This document shows, piece after piece, positions 52,172-61,796 of a stretch of 64,000 nt of DNA. Origin of the DNA: Butyrivibrio sp. AC2005 (lineage in GTDB: Bacteria > Bacillota > Clostridia > Lachnospirales > Lachnospiraceae); assembly GCF_000424145.1 (NCBI RefSeq), contig NZ_AUJI01000032.1, forward strand, positions 1-64,000, given 5' to 3'. The position numbers and the translations under genes are program-made. Every line of letters starts with the position of its first letter. Positions within the stretch are counted from its first letter, which is position 1. The notes beneath the pieces were generated by a model. The model did not search any database, was not told where the DNA came from, and saw nothing but the letters and a program-made list of their open reading frames with translations.

Positions 52172-53677
52172 ATGTTGATAAAACCTGCTATTGAACGTTC
52201 CGATATGATTTATTGTGCGCTGTGTAAAGATGCGCCATGCAATAGCGCATGTTTGGCTATGGATCCAGCCAGGGCATTACTTGGAATCTGGTTTGACAAT
52301 CAGGATGTTGCAGCAATGAAACTTCCTGAGAAAAATGCCTGCGCAGACTGTAGTGCACCATGCGAAAAAGCATGTGTAAATAGCGGGAGTGTTCCAATTA
52401 AAGGCCTTATGACTGCCCTATATGAAAAAGTAAAACCTGAGGTAGAAGTTGCTATACCGGATGATGAGAATAGGCTTAAGTGTGATATATGCGGAGTACC
52501 GATTGAAAATCCATTTCTTTTGTCTTCGTCTGTAGTTGCATCCACCTACGACATGTGTGCAAGAGCTTTTGAAGCAGGCTGGGCAGGGATATCTTTTAAG
52601 ACAATCTGCTCATTTGACATTCATGAAGCTTCTCCGAGATATTCTGCAATAAAGGGAGATAACGGAAGCATAATTGGCTTTAAGAATATCGAGCAGCTTT
52701 CAGATCACAGCGTAGCTGAGAACATGGAGATATTCAGAAAACTGAAAGAGAATTACCCATCAAAGTTCATTCTTGCATCAATTATGGGACAGGACGAAGC
52801 GGAATGGGAGTCACTAGCTAAGATCTGTGAAGAAAACGGAGCAGATGCAATTGAGCTTAATTTCTCATGCCCAAACATGCAGGAAGATGGCCTTGGATCA
52901 GATATAGGCCAGGTACCTGAACTGGTTGAGAGGTTTACCAGGGCAGCTAAAAGAAGTACGACTATTCCGGTTCTAGCGAAGCTTACACCTAACGTTGCCA
53001 CAATGAGTCCTGCTGCAGAGGCAGCACTACGTGGCGGTGCGGATGGGATAGCTGCGATCAATACCATAAAAAGCATTGTCGGAGTAAGTCCATATACATT
53101 TGCTTCGGTACCTGCAGTAAAGGGAAAGTCTGCAGTTGGTGGTTACAGCGGAAATGCCGTAAAACCCATAGCACTCAGATTTATTGCTGAAATTGGCCAG
53201 AATCCAACACTTAAAGGAATGCATATAAGCGGAATGGGCGGAATCGAAACCTGGAGGGATGCTCTTGAGTTTATCCTTATGGGGGCTGGCTCAATACAGA
53301 TAACGACTGCTGTAATGCAATATGGATACAGAATAATAGATGAACTGAAGGAAGGACTGAATTATTACCTTGTACAAATGGGAATAAAATCTGTAAAAGA
53401 CGTTATTGGTGCAGGTCTTGACAGCGTAAGTGATACAACTGATGTACTGGAGAGAGACACAGTTCTTTTCCCTGCATTTAATCTGGAAAAATGTAATGGC
53501 TGTGGAAGATGTGTTATCTCCTGTAATGACGGAGGGCATCAGGCAATCAGATTCGATGACCGTAAACCAAAGCTCGACGGAAGCAAATGCGTGGGATGCC
53601 ACCTGTGCAAGATTGTGTGTCCGAATGATGCGATTGAAGCAGGAAAAAAGCGTATAAAAAAGATGGATAGACCATAA
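52172..53677 (+). CDS. PreA-like dihydropyrimidine dehydrogenase subunit with extra iron-sulfur region
   Basis: A 501-residue protein with three parts: an N-terminal cysteine-rich segment (CALCKDAPCNSAC, CADCSAPCEKAC); a dihydroorotate dehydrogenase-like FMN barrel (NFSCPN motif, ISGMGGIETWRDALEFILMGA); and a C-terminal 2x[4Fe-4S] ferredoxin (CNGCGRCVISC, CVGCHLCKIVCP). It probably reduces pyrimidines or a related enone using ferredoxin or NADH. ATG 52172 follows GGTGAGGG. PreT, the usual partner, is absent here. Confidence 0.8.
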   Translation: MLIKPAIERSDMIYCALCKDAPCNSACLAMDPARALLGIWFDNQDVAAMKLPEKNACADCSAPCEKACVNSGSVPIKGLMTALYEKVKPEVEVAIPDDENRLKCDICGVPIENPFLLSSSVVASTYDMCARAFEAGWAGISFKTICSFDIHEASPRYSAIKGDNGSIIGFKNIEQLSDHSVAENMEIFRKLKENYPSKFILASIMGQDEAEWESLAKICEENGADAIELNFSCPNMQEDGLGSDIGQVPELVERFTRAAKRSTTIPVLAKLTPNVATMSPAAEAALRGGADGIAAINTIKSIVGVSPYTFASVPAVKGKSAVGGYSGNAVKPIALRFIAEIGQNPTLKGMHISGMGGIETWRDALEFILMGAGSIQITTAVMQYGYRIIDELKEGLNYYLVQMGIKSVKDVIGAGLDSVSDTTDVLERDTVLFPAFNLEKCNGCGRCVISCNDGGHQAIRFDDRKPKLDGSKCVGCHLCKIVCPNDAIEAGKKRIKKMDRP

Positions 53678-53743
53678 CTTCTAGGAGACCAGCTATGAAC
53701 AGAGTGCAATGAAATTACGTTATCTTGGAAGCTTTGATGAAAA

Positions 53744-54304
53744 ATGAATGGAGACGTTACTGAAGGAGGAAATCACTATGTCAATCTATACCTTAATCGT
53801 AATCATTGGAACCTTGAGGATTATGTAAAAGTTATCACGGATATGACACCACCGGATTGTCCCGTTGTTTTGAACATTATCTGCAACAATTTGTCTCAAG
53901 ATGAAAAAGATATCATAGAGGATACCATACTGGACGATTTTGCTTACAATCTCGGATTGGTGGAAAAGGAAGAAAAAAGACATATGCAGTCTTTTGCACT
54001 TATGACCATTGGTCTTATCATCTCAGGTATACTGCTGTGGATTTCGAATGCAATGGCTGAGGTGCCGCGAGAATTGCTTTATATTCTTTTCTGGTTTTTG
54101 GGAGAAAACTTGTGCGACTATATTTTTCTAAGTGGCTATGATATGCGAAAGGAAAGGAGACTATCCGGGCGGCTTGCAAGCGTAAAGGTCTTTTTTTCAG
54201 AAAACTATGAAGAACCTCATTATACAAAAAATGATGTGGATGTTTTGTTTTCTGAAATTGAGAAAGATATAAACGAAACGATCCAGAACAGTGAAGAACA
54301 TTAG
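53744..54304 (+). CDS. Hypothetical membrane protein
   Basis: A 186-residue protein. A soluble N-terminal part (YLNRNHWNLEDYVKVITDMTPP) is followed by two membrane segments (about 83-125) and an acidic tail. The good GAAGGAGG site at 53760 serves a different frame that stops after 16 codons, so either the start at 53744 is used or the start region is frameshifted. The family is unassigned. Confidence 0.5.
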   Translation: MNGDVTEGGNHYVNLYLNRNHWNLEDYVKVITDMTPPDCPVVLNIICNNLSQDEKDIIEDTILDDFAYNLGLVEKEEKRHMQSFALMTIGLIISGILLWISNAMAEVPRELLYILFWFLGENLCDYIFLSGYDMRKERRLSGRLASVKVFFSENYEEPHYTKNDVDVLFSEIEKDINETIQNSEEH

Positions 54305-54324
54305 TCTTACTAAGGAGGTTACCC

Positions 54325-54828
54325 ATGGTTGAACTAAGCAAAAAAAGAATTGAGGAGATTCTAAACGAAGAGACTGCCAAAACCGAAGAACTGCCAACGA
54401 TTCTACGCGGTGTTTATACAAGATATATGTGCCTGTTTGAGAAATACTTTGCAGACATAGATGCGCTAAATGATGAGAAGGTAGCTGAGTTTAGAAAACA
54501 TCATGAAGAGACTAAAAGCCTGATAAAATACTATTATATGGACATTCCTTTAGATATCTGTGCTGGTCTGAAAGCATTTGAGAAAGAGTATTGTGATAAT
54601 CTGCTTGGAACTAAATGGCATGATTATCTTTATAGCTATTACAAGGATTTCAGAAAAAAACGCAATGATAAAAGGAAAGGCAGTAAGGAAGAGTTTTCAA
54701 AACAAACTCTGAGCAATTTTTATGATGTAATGGATTATATTTTCAGAGATTGTTTCGGTACGGAAAGCAAGAGCGCCGATGAGATAAAAAGTGGTATTTT
54801 GGGGCTGTTGTTTGGGGAAGGAGAGTAA
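54325..54828 (+). CDS. Hypothetical helical protein
   Basis: A 167-residue charged, helical cytoplasmic protein behind AAGGAGG, 20 bases after the membrane protein. No family is recognised. The operon arrangement suggests a partner of the gene before it. Confidence 0.55.
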   Translation: MVELSKKRIEEILNEETAKTEELPTILRGVYTRYMCLFEKYFADIDALNDEKVAEFRKHHEETKSLIKYYYMDIPLDICAGLKAFEKEYCDNLLGTKWHDYLYSYYKDFRKKRNDKRKGSKEEFSKQTLSNFYDVMDYIFRDCFGTESKSADEIKSGILGLLFGEGE

Positions 54829-54849
54829 TCCGGAAAGGAGCATACGGCA

Positions 54850-56484
54850 GTGATTATTAAGAAAAAGCTTGGTGCTACTCGTATTATATCTTTTACTTTA
54901 ACTTTAACGCTGCTTTTAAGCTGTATCAGTATTTCAGGGTGTGGACGAAAAAATCCTGAAGCCCTTTCTGAATACTGGTCTGCCGATTCTGAAGCGGCAG
55001 AGAGCCTTCGGAGCTATGTTTCAAAGTATGTTGTAAGCGGCACAGAGCGAACTACTACAAGAGCCATCATAGCTAATTCACCCATAAAAGACTATGTTTC
55101 TCCGTCTCATGTTATTGGCACCGAGTTTGAAGTCAAGGTAAAGGGAAACGAAGATATACCTTCAAATATGGATTACAAGGATGCTGATGGCGAAGTGGCA
55201 CAGAATAATATAATTCAGTTCCCTGGAACAACTGCGGCTACAGCGGATGATGAGAATAAAAGGACAACCCTTTCGAGAGAAGGATATACCTTGGAACAGG
55301 CAGTAGTACTTAGCAGACACAATATCCGTGCTCCATTGTCAGGCTCAGGATCTGCTCTTGATACAATAACTCCCCATACGTGGTTTAACTGGTCTGCAGA
55401 GGCAAGCCAACTATCTGTACGTGGTGGAACTCTTGAAACTGAGATGGGGCAGTACTTCAGAAAATGGCTTGAATCAGAAGGTCTGTTTGCTCCCAATTAT
55501 CAGCCTGCAGATGGTGCAGTGCGTATATATGCCAATTCCAAGCAAAGAACTATAGCAACATCCAAGTTTTTTTCAGCAGGGCTCCTGCCTGTTTATAACG
55601 CTGATATTGAATATCATATGGACTTTGATACCATGGATCCGACCTTTAATCCGGTATTCACCTATATGTCAGATGAGTATGAAAAAGACGCTGATGAGGA
55701 GATGCATAAAAGGTTTGATCCTATAATAGAAAGTCTTAGTGATAACTATGAACTTCTCGAGGAAGTGATAGACGTAAAGGAGTCTGAAGATTACAAAAAC
55801 GGTAGTTTTACCGGATTTGTTACAGATGACAGCGTGTTTGCATTTGCAGAAGGGAAAGAACCTGGTGCCAGCGGCTCCCTTAAGAAAGCCTGCCAGATCA
55901 GCGATGCTCTTGTTTTACAGTACTACGAAGAACCGGATAAAGAGAAGGCGGCCTTCGGACATGACCTCACTGATGAACAGTGGGAGGCAATTTCCGAGAT
56001 AAAGGATGTATATGTTGATGTTCTTTTCACCTCACCATCGGTAGCTGTGAATGTTGCACATCCGCTTCTTGAAGAAATAGAAAATGAGCTTAATACAGAA
56101 GGCAGACAGTTCTCATTCCTGTGCGGTCACGATTCTAATCTTGCAAGCGTACTATCTGCACTTGATGTTGAAGAGTACAGCCTTCCCTATACTATAGAGA
56201 AAAAGACACCTATCGGATCAAAGCTTGTCATTTGCAGATGGAAGAATGAGAAGGGTGAAGAGCTTATCAGCCTTGACCTTGTATATCAGACCACTGACCA
56301 GCTCAGGGATATGCCTATTCTTGGATTAGACAATCCCCCTGGAATCTATAGTCTTAGATTAAAGGGGCTAAGCGCTGACGAAAACGGGCTGTATAAAGCA
56401 AAGGATGTGAAGAAGAGACTTGATGACGCTATTAAAGCGTATGATGAGTTGCAGGAGAACTATGAACAGCAGGGTGCTGCATAA
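54850..56484 (+). CDS. Secreted histidine acid phosphatase (lipoprotein)
   Basis: A 544-residue protein from GTG 54850 (AAAGGAG upstream). A signal peptide with lipobox ISGC (C31) is followed by a histidine acid phosphatase with VLSRHNIRAPLSG (catalytic RHxxRxP) and LCGHDSN (proton-donor HD). It is likely a surface phosphatase/phytase or glucose-1-phosphatase releasing phosphate from organic phosphates. The usual RHG has become RHN, as in some relatives. Confidence 0.8.
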   Translation: MIIKKKLGATRIISFTLTLTLLLSCISISGCGRKNPEALSEYWSADSEAAESLRSYVSKYVVSGTERTTTRAIIANSPIKDYVSPSHVIGTEFEVKVKGNEDIPSNMDYKDADGEVAQNNIIQFPGTTAATADDENKRTTLSREGYTLEQAVVLSRHNIRAPLSGSGSALDTITPHTWFNWSAEASQLSVRGGTLETEMGQYFRKWLESEGLFAPNYQPADGAVRIYANSKQRTIATSKFFSAGLLPVYNADIEYHMDFDTMDPTFNPVFTYMSDEYEKDADEEMHKRFDPIIESLSDNYELLEEVIDVKESEDYKNGSFTGFVTDDSVFAFAEGKEPGASGSLKKACQISDALVLQYYEEPDKEKAAFGHDLTDEQWEAISEIKDVYVDVLFTSPSVAVNVAHPLLEEIENELNTEGRQFSFLCGHDSNLASVLSALDVEEYSLPYTIEKKTPIGSKLVICRWKNEKGEELISLDLVYQTTDQLRDMPILGLDNPPGIYSLRLKGLSADENGLYKAKDVKKRLDDAIKAYDELQENYEQQGAA

Positions 56485-56865
56485 TGTTTATAAATTAAAA
56501 AAGTTGATTGATAGGAAGATAAAAAACATGGCGGACATAAGAAGCCGTGCAAATTGTAACTCAATTTTTATGGGGATAGGAGGCTGCAGTAGGGCAGAAC
56601 TTCAGACCTTCATACCGGAAGAGGGAAAATTTGAGGCATAAACCAGAAACAATAGTGGTTGGGGAGCATTATCTGTATAGGATTTTTATACTAGCAGTAT
56701 GATGCATTTCATTTTCAACCATGCTATTATAGTAATTCATGCCAAGCAGGAACTGAGTAAAGAAAAAATCATTGAATACATGAAAAATCTGCCTTATACG
56801 ATTATGTACTATATCGCGACAGAAGTATAAGGCAGAAAGCAATACCAATTATTTTGCATATTTCT
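56485..56865. other. Stretch without a strong gene
   Basis: Two short frames exist (56528-56641 and 56702-56830, 37 and 42 residues) with poor ribosome binding sites and no family. GCCTTATAC (56791-56799) pairs with GTATAAGGC (56825-56833). Read on the minus strand it is followed by a T-run and probably terminates the LacI-type gene. Confidence 0.4.
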
Positions 56866-57918
56866 TTAAGATGTAGAGTCTCTGTAGATCAGATCAGTCT
56901 CAGTATAGACAGTCCTGTAATTTAAGTCAGGTTGCTCTATTCTGGTAATTATCAGGTTAGCAGCAGAATATCCAATCACCTGGCTATGAATATGGCTCGT
57001 TGAAAGAGAGGGAGTCATAATCTTGGATTCAGGTGAATCATCAAATCCAAAAAGCTTTATATCTTTGGGACAATCAATCCCTAGTTTTTTCAAACCATAT
57101 AGTACATCAATAGCAACAAAGTCGTTAGCACAGATAAAAAGCTCTGGCATTTCATCGAGCTTTGAGAGTGCCAGAGAGAGATATTCCTTGTATTCATCTC
57201 CATGAGAATGCACTTCTGTTAAGCAGAATTTCTCGTCAATTGTAAGTCCGTTGATATACATGGCTTCTCTAAAGGCCATAAATCTTTCATAAAAAGAACG
57301 GCAGTGTGTAACCTGACCTACGTATCCAATCTTAGAAATTCCCCGTTTTTTCATATCATTTATCACGGTGTAGATATTGGAAAAATTATCCATGAGAATA
57401 AGGTCTGCATTTAACGGCTCCCAATAGCTTGACACGGGTGCGTCTACCATAAGAACCGGTAGATCCATGCTACATAGCATTTCACAGTAGGGATGGTTAA
57501 ACATCTCGATACACACTATAGCTACTGTCCTATCTTTTACAAAAGATATCGGCAGGGATAGATCATCGATGTTTTTTGAGTCAACTCTGTGCATACTAAG
57601 GCTATATCCAAGAAGTGAAATCTCATATTGGAACTTGTCCAGCATGGTTGATGCAAAGTGAGAATTGTTCAAAAAGTTTCCTGTAAAAAGAGCTATTTCT
57701 CCTGATGCTTTATTTTGCTGTGAAAAAGAGGGAGTCTTTATATCTGATACTGAGCTTGCATAGGAAAATTGTTTGTAGCCCATTTCTAAAGCTTTTTGCA
57801 ATACTTTGTCTCTGGTTGAATCAGCTAGAACTCCTGTATTATTAATAGCTTTTGAGACTGTATTTCTTGATACGCCCAAAGCATCTGCAATGTCTTGTAA
57901 AGTAACCCTGGATGCCAT
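56866..57918 (-). CDS. LacI-family transcriptional regulator of the fructan locus
   Basis: A 350-residue LacI/GalR regulator. The HTH VTLQDIADALGVSRNTVSKAIN (about 5-26) precedes a periplasmic-binding-protein-like sensor ending GFDDSPESKIMTPSLSTSHIHS. It is divergent from the transporter operon; the 186-base gap holds several matching half-sites, so it is the probable repressor. The effector is likely a fructose-containing sugar or its phosphate. Confidence 0.85.
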   Translation of the reverse strand: MASRVTLQDIADALGVSRNTVSKAINNTGVLADSTRDKVLQKALEMGYKQFSYASSVSDIKTPSFSQQNKASGEIALFTGNFLNNSHFASTMLDKFQYEISLLGYSLSMHRVDSKNIDDLSLPISFVKDRTVAIVCIEMFNHPYCEMLCSMDLPVLMVDAPVSSYWEPLNADLILMDNFSNIYTVINDMKKRGISKIGYVGQVTHCRSFYERFMAFREAMYINGLTIDEKFCLTEVHSHGDEYKEYLSLALSKLDEMPELFICANDFVAIDVLYGLKKLGIDCPKDIKLFGFDDSPESKIMTPSLSTSHIHSQVIGYSAANLIITRIEQPDLNYRTVYTETDLIYRDSTS

Positions 57919-58024
57919 CTGTTATTCTAATCTCCATTTCCATGAATTGTTATCTTCATTATAAAATGTAAAATCGAGAGTGTCAAATGTAAAAATGGAA
58001 TGTTACAAATGTAAAAATATGGTA

Positions 58025-58067
58025 TTGACACTTTGCTCTTCAGGTGTTATATTTTACACATGTAAAA
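58025..58067 (+). promoter_or_regulatory. Promoter with LacI-type operator
   Basis: TTGACA (58025-58030), 17 bases, TATATT (58048-58053). The palindrome TTTTACACATGTAAAA (58052-58067) covers the start site. Further TGTAAAA half-sites lie near 57986, 58009 and 58081. Binding of the divergent LacI protein here would block transcription. Confidence 0.85.
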
Positions 58068-58104
58068 ACTACATGTGCAAATGTAAAATGTTTGGGAGAA
58101 GATT

Positions 58105-59025
58105 ATGAATACAAAGACAAAAAAAGGAGAGCTACATAATACGTTGGTATATATAAGGCAACACTGGCAGCTTTATGTACTCTTTTTGGGACCTGCACTT
58201 TTTTTGACAATACTGTTTAAATATGTACCGATGGGTGGAATATTGATTGCATTCCAGAAATACAATCCCTACAAAGGGATATTGGGAAGCGAATGGGTTG
58301 GCCTTAAATACTTTGAACAGTTTTTATCATCACCGGACTTTCTTCAATATCTTGCTAATACATTAAAGCTGAGTATCTTCGGACTGTTATGGGGATTCCC
58401 GGTGCCGATTATTCTGGCCCTGCTGTTAAACAGAGTGGCTAGCAGCAAATTGAAACAAAAGATACAGCTTGTTTTGTACATGCCAAATTTCATTTCAGTC
58501 ATAGTTCTTTGTGGTATGGTCAGAATCCTTTTATCAGTTACCGGACCACTGAATATGTTGATGGGAACGAGTATCAACTTTTTGACAATTCCTGCGGCGT
58601 TCAGACCGATCTACATTGCCAGCGGAATATGGCAGGGAGCAGGATGGGCTTCAATAATGTACACGGCGGCATTATCCAATGCAAGCCAGGAGCTTAAGGA
58701 AGCTGCACAGATAGATGGTGCCAATATTTTTCAGCAGATTAAGGCTGTAGAGTGGCCTGCTATCAAAGATATGGTAGTTATCCAATTTATCCTGCAGGCA
58801 GGAAATATCATGAGTATTGGATTTGAGAAGGCATATGCGCTTCAGTCCGATATGAACCTTGCTTCGTCTGAGATTATAGCAACCTATGTATACAAAAAGG
58901 GTCTTCTCAATGGAGATTACAGCTACTCTACTGCAGTAGGACTATTTAATACAGTAATAAATGTAATTTTGCTGGTCCTTGTAAATAAGATAGTCGAGAA
59001 GATGAACGACGGACAGGGATTATAA
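58105..59025 (+). CDS. ABC transporter permease (LplB/CUT1 type)
   Basis: A 306-residue inner-membrane permease with six membrane segments and the EAA loop (KEAAQIDGANIFQQIKAVEWPAI). It is of the LplB group, which transports oligosaccharides together with an LplC-type partner. No ATPase gene is in the operon, so a shared MsmK-like ATPase is expected. GGGAGAAG precedes the ATG. Confidence 0.9.
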   Translation: MNTKTKKGELHNTLVYIRQHWQLYVLFLGPALFLTILFKYVPMGGILIAFQKYNPYKGILGSEWVGLKYFEQFLSSPDFLQYLANTLKLSIFGLLWGFPVPIILALLLNRVASSKLKQKIQLVLYMPNFISVIVLCGMVRILLSVTGPLNMLMGTSINFLTIPAAFRPIYIASGIWQGAGWASIMYTAALSNASQELKEAAQIDGANIFQQIKAVEWPAIKDMVVIQFILQAGNIMSIGFEKAYALQSDMNLASSEIIATYVYKKGLLNGDYSYSTAVGLFNTVINVILLVLVNKIVEKMNDGQGL

Positions 59026-59037
59026 GGAGGCGTTCAG

Positions 59038-59952
59038 ATGGAAAAAGCTTTAGTTAAGAAAAAAAGCGAGTTTGCAAAATATGGACTTGGAGATAAATGT
59101 TTTCTGATATTTGGATATGCTCTTCTTGCTGCATTTGTCTTTGCGATAATCCTTCCGATGGTATATATCGTTGTGGCTTCTTTCATGGATCCCATCACTC
59201 TTCAGAATAAGGGAATAGTGTTGGATTTTGAAAAGTGGACGCTTACTGCTTATGAAAGGGTTATGACGAACCCGCAGATTTGGGTAGGATTTAGAAATGC
59301 AATTGTTTACTCGGTACTGTTCAGCGTTATATCAGTTTTTATAACACTTTTATGTGCATATCCCATGTCCAGGGATGACTTTAAAGGAAAAAAACTGTTT
59401 AACACAATCTTCATTATTACTATGTTTTTTGGTGGCGGACTAATCCCTACATATCTTCTTATAAGTAACATTGGTCTTCTGGACTCTATGTGGGCAGTGA
59501 TTCTTCCTGGATCTTTCAGTGTGTGGAACATGATCATTGCAAGGACTTACTACAGAGGAATTCCAAGTGAGCTTAGAGAAGCGGCAGATGTTGACGGTGC
59601 GAATGAATTGGTGTTCTTTTTCAGAATTCTTCTTCCGGTATGCGTACCGCTCATTGCAGTGTTAATTCTTTGGCAGTTTGTAGGTATGTGGAACAGCTAT
59701 TTCGATGCGATGATTTATCTCAATTCTTCATCAAAACAGCCACTTCAGCTGGTGCTGCGAGCAATCCTTATTCAGAATGAACCTGATCCGGGAATGATCG
59801 CAGATATGCAGAGTACAGCGCAAAGAGCACAGCTTGCTGAGCTTTTGAAATATGCAACAATCATAATTTCAAGCCTTCCATTATTAGTCATGTATCCATT
59901 CTTCCAGAAGTACTTTGATTCGGGTATCATGGTTGGTTCAGTGAAGGGCTAG
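59038..59952 (+). CDS. ABC transporter permease (YtcP/LplC type)
   Basis: A 304-residue permease with six membrane segments and the EAA motif REAADVDGANELVFFFRILLP. It pairs with the previous permease, 12 bases away, and carries the typical C-terminus YPFFQKYFDSGIMVGSVKG. It is part of the sugar importer. Confidence 0.9.
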   Translation: MEKALVKKKSEFAKYGLGDKCFLIFGYALLAAFVFAIILPMVYIVVASFMDPITLQNKGIVLDFEKWTLTAYERVMTNPQIWVGFRNAIVYSVLFSVISVFITLLCAYPMSRDDFKGKKLFNTIFIITMFFGGGLIPTYLLISNIGLLDSMWAVILPGSFSVWNMIIARTYYRGIPSELREAADVDGANELVFFFRILLPVCVPLIAVLILWQFVGMWNSYFDAMIYLNSSSKQPLQLVLRAILIQNEPDPGMIADMQSTAQRAQLAELLKYATIIISSLPLLVMYPFFQKYFDSGIMVGSVKG

Positions 59953-59974
59953 AGCAGAGGACGTTAAGGTAATA

Positions 59975-60038
59975 ATTCCCTAAAGGGAATCAGTTTAGAG
60001 CAATAGTTCCTTATGAGGTAAATAACCCCACTGGGGTT
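59975..60038 (+). other. Two small hairpins before the binding-protein gene
   Basis: ATTCCC/GGGAAT (59975-59980, 59985-59990) and AACCCC/GGGGTT (60024-60029, 60033-60038). Such hairpins often stabilise the mRNA part that encodes the abundant binding protein. Confidence 0.5.
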
Positions 60039-60061
60039 CAAAATAAAAAAGGAGAGGACAG

Positions 60062-61723
60062 ATGAAAAAGGAAATGAAAAGAATTTTTGCCACAGTTATG
60101 ACAGCAACAATGGCTGCCGGAATGATGGCAGGATGTGGCAGTGGTAGTGGAGCCGGAAAAAGTGATGCAGCAAAAGTGACGACTGAAGACCTCAGTTTTC
60201 CGCTTGCAGAAAAGGTTACGATCACAGGTATGATCAGTTATCCTTCAGGAACAGAAGAGAATCAGAACAACAAAACAATCTTCAAGAGACTTGAGGAAGA
60301 GACAAATGTACATGTAGATTGGACTGCAATCTCAAATGACCAGTGGGGAGATAAGATAAGTCTCAACATGGCTAATAAGGATGCACTTACTGATTTCGTA
60401 TTTAATGCAGGATTCTCGAACAGCGATCTTATAAGATACGCAGATCAGGGCGTGATTATTCCTGTTGAGGATTATATTGATGCCAACATGCCTAACTTAA
60501 AGGCTGTATTTGATAAGTATCCTGAATACCGCGCAATGTGTGAAGATTCAGAGGGACATATCTGGGCCCTTCCCTGGATCGAGCAGCTTGGTTCTAACAA
60601 GACTGCTATCCAGACTGTAGGTAACAACTTTACTTACATCAACCAGAAGTGGCTTGATTTCCTTGGACTTGAGACACCTACAACAGTTGATGAGTTCGAA
60701 CAGGTACTCCTTGCATTCAAGGATCATGCTTCTGAGCTTCAGGCAGAATTTGGAATTGAGGGTGACATTATTCCTATGTCATGCATCATCAATGACAACG
60801 ATCCCAGCCTTCTTATCAATGGATTTGGCGAAGGATATGGTGACAATGATATCGGACAGCACATTGCTGTAACTGATGACAAGAAGGTTATCTTCACTGC
60901 TACACAGGATGGCTTCAAGTCAGGTGTAGAATGGCTTCACAAGTTATATGATGAAGGACTTATGGATCCCGAATGCTTTACTCAGGACTGGTCTACATAT
61001 GTTGCTAAGGGAAAATCCCACAGATATGGCGTTTGCTTTACATGGGATGTAGCAAATATCGATAATATCGAGGACTATGTACCCCTTGCTGCACTTGAGG
61101 CAGATACAAGAAACGTAACACCTATGAACGGTTCATTCACTTCAGGTTTTGACCGCGGAAGATGCGTAGTAACAGCTAAGTGTGACAATCCTGCATTTGT
61201 ATGTGCATGGCTTGATCTTATGTATGATCCTTTCCAGTCACCTCAGAACAACTGGGGAACCTATGGCGAAGATGACGAGTTCGATATCTTTGAGCTTTCA
61301 ACTAATGAGAACGGTGACAAGATGCTTAAGCATGCACCTCTTGGAGATGCTTCACCTGTAGAAGTTAGAGAAGCAGAGGCTGTTGGTGGTCCTCTTGCAA
61401 TCCTTGATGAGTATTACGGCGTTTATGTAACCTGCCCTGATGATGCACAGTATCGTCTTGACTGGATCAAGGAATACTACACAGACGATATGCATGGTGA
61501 GTATGTATATCCTAACGTATTCATGTCAGCAGAGGATACAGAAAAACTTACAGGAATCCAGACAGACCTTATCTCATATGTAAATTCAAGCAAGTCTGAT
61601 TTCATTATGAATGGTGTGACTGATGAAGGTTGGAATGAGTACCTCGATAAGGTTAACGCTTATGGTCTTGATGAGTACCTTTCAATCTATCAGAAATATC
61701 TTGATGCATTTTATGCTAAATAA
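60062..61723 (+). CDS. Extracellular sugar-binding lipoprotein (LplA-like)
   Basis: A 553-residue solute-binding protein. Signal peptide with lipobox MAGC (C25), then a large type-1 binding fold typical of LplA/YtcQ proteins that serve LplB/LplC permeases. AAGGAGAGG precedes the ATG. It is probably specific for fructo-oligosaccharides or sucrose, judged from the GH32 neighbours. Codon use in its second half is biased, as in highly expressed genes. Confidence 0.85.
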   Translation: MKKEMKRIFATVMTATMAAGMMAGCGSGSGAGKSDAAKVTTEDLSFPLAEKVTITGMISYPSGTEENQNNKTIFKRLEEETNVHVDWTAISNDQWGDKISLNMANKDALTDFVFNAGFSNSDLIRYADQGVIIPVEDYIDANMPNLKAVFDKYPEYRAMCEDSEGHIWALPWIEQLGSNKTAIQTVGNNFTYINQKWLDFLGLETPTTVDEFEQVLLAFKDHASELQAEFGIEGDIIPMSCIINDNDPSLLINGFGEGYGDNDIGQHIAVTDDKKVIFTATQDGFKSGVEWLHKLYDEGLMDPECFTQDWSTYVAKGKSHRYGVCFTWDVANIDNIEDYVPLAALEADTRNVTPMNGSFTSGFDRGRCVVTAKCDNPAFVCAWLDLMYDPFQSPQNNWGTYGEDDEFDIFELSTNENGDKMLKHAPLGDASPVEVREAEAVGGPLAILDEYYGVYVTCPDDAQYRLDWIKEYYTDDMHGEYVYPNVFMSAEDTEKLTGIQTDLISYVNSSKSDFIMNGVTDEGWNEYLDKVNAYGLDEYLSIYQKYLDAFYAK

Positions 61724-61756
61724 GAGCTTTTAAATGTAACTAAACAAATAGTTTTC

Positions 61757-61790
61757 GCCCCGGTCAGAGGATCTGGCTGGGGCATTTTAA
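61757..61790 (+). terminator. Attenuating terminator after the binding-protein gene
   Basis: A 10-bp stem with two G-T pairs (61757-61766 with 61774-61783) is followed by ATTTT. The next gene starts 7 bases later, so partial read-through is expected. Confidence 0.75.
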
Positions 61791-61796
61791 AAGAGT

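Noticed and set aside
56420..56641. 73-residue frame overlapping the end of the acid phosphatase gene
   Set aside because: Out of frame with a clear gene over its first half, and the remainder lacks a convincing start signal.
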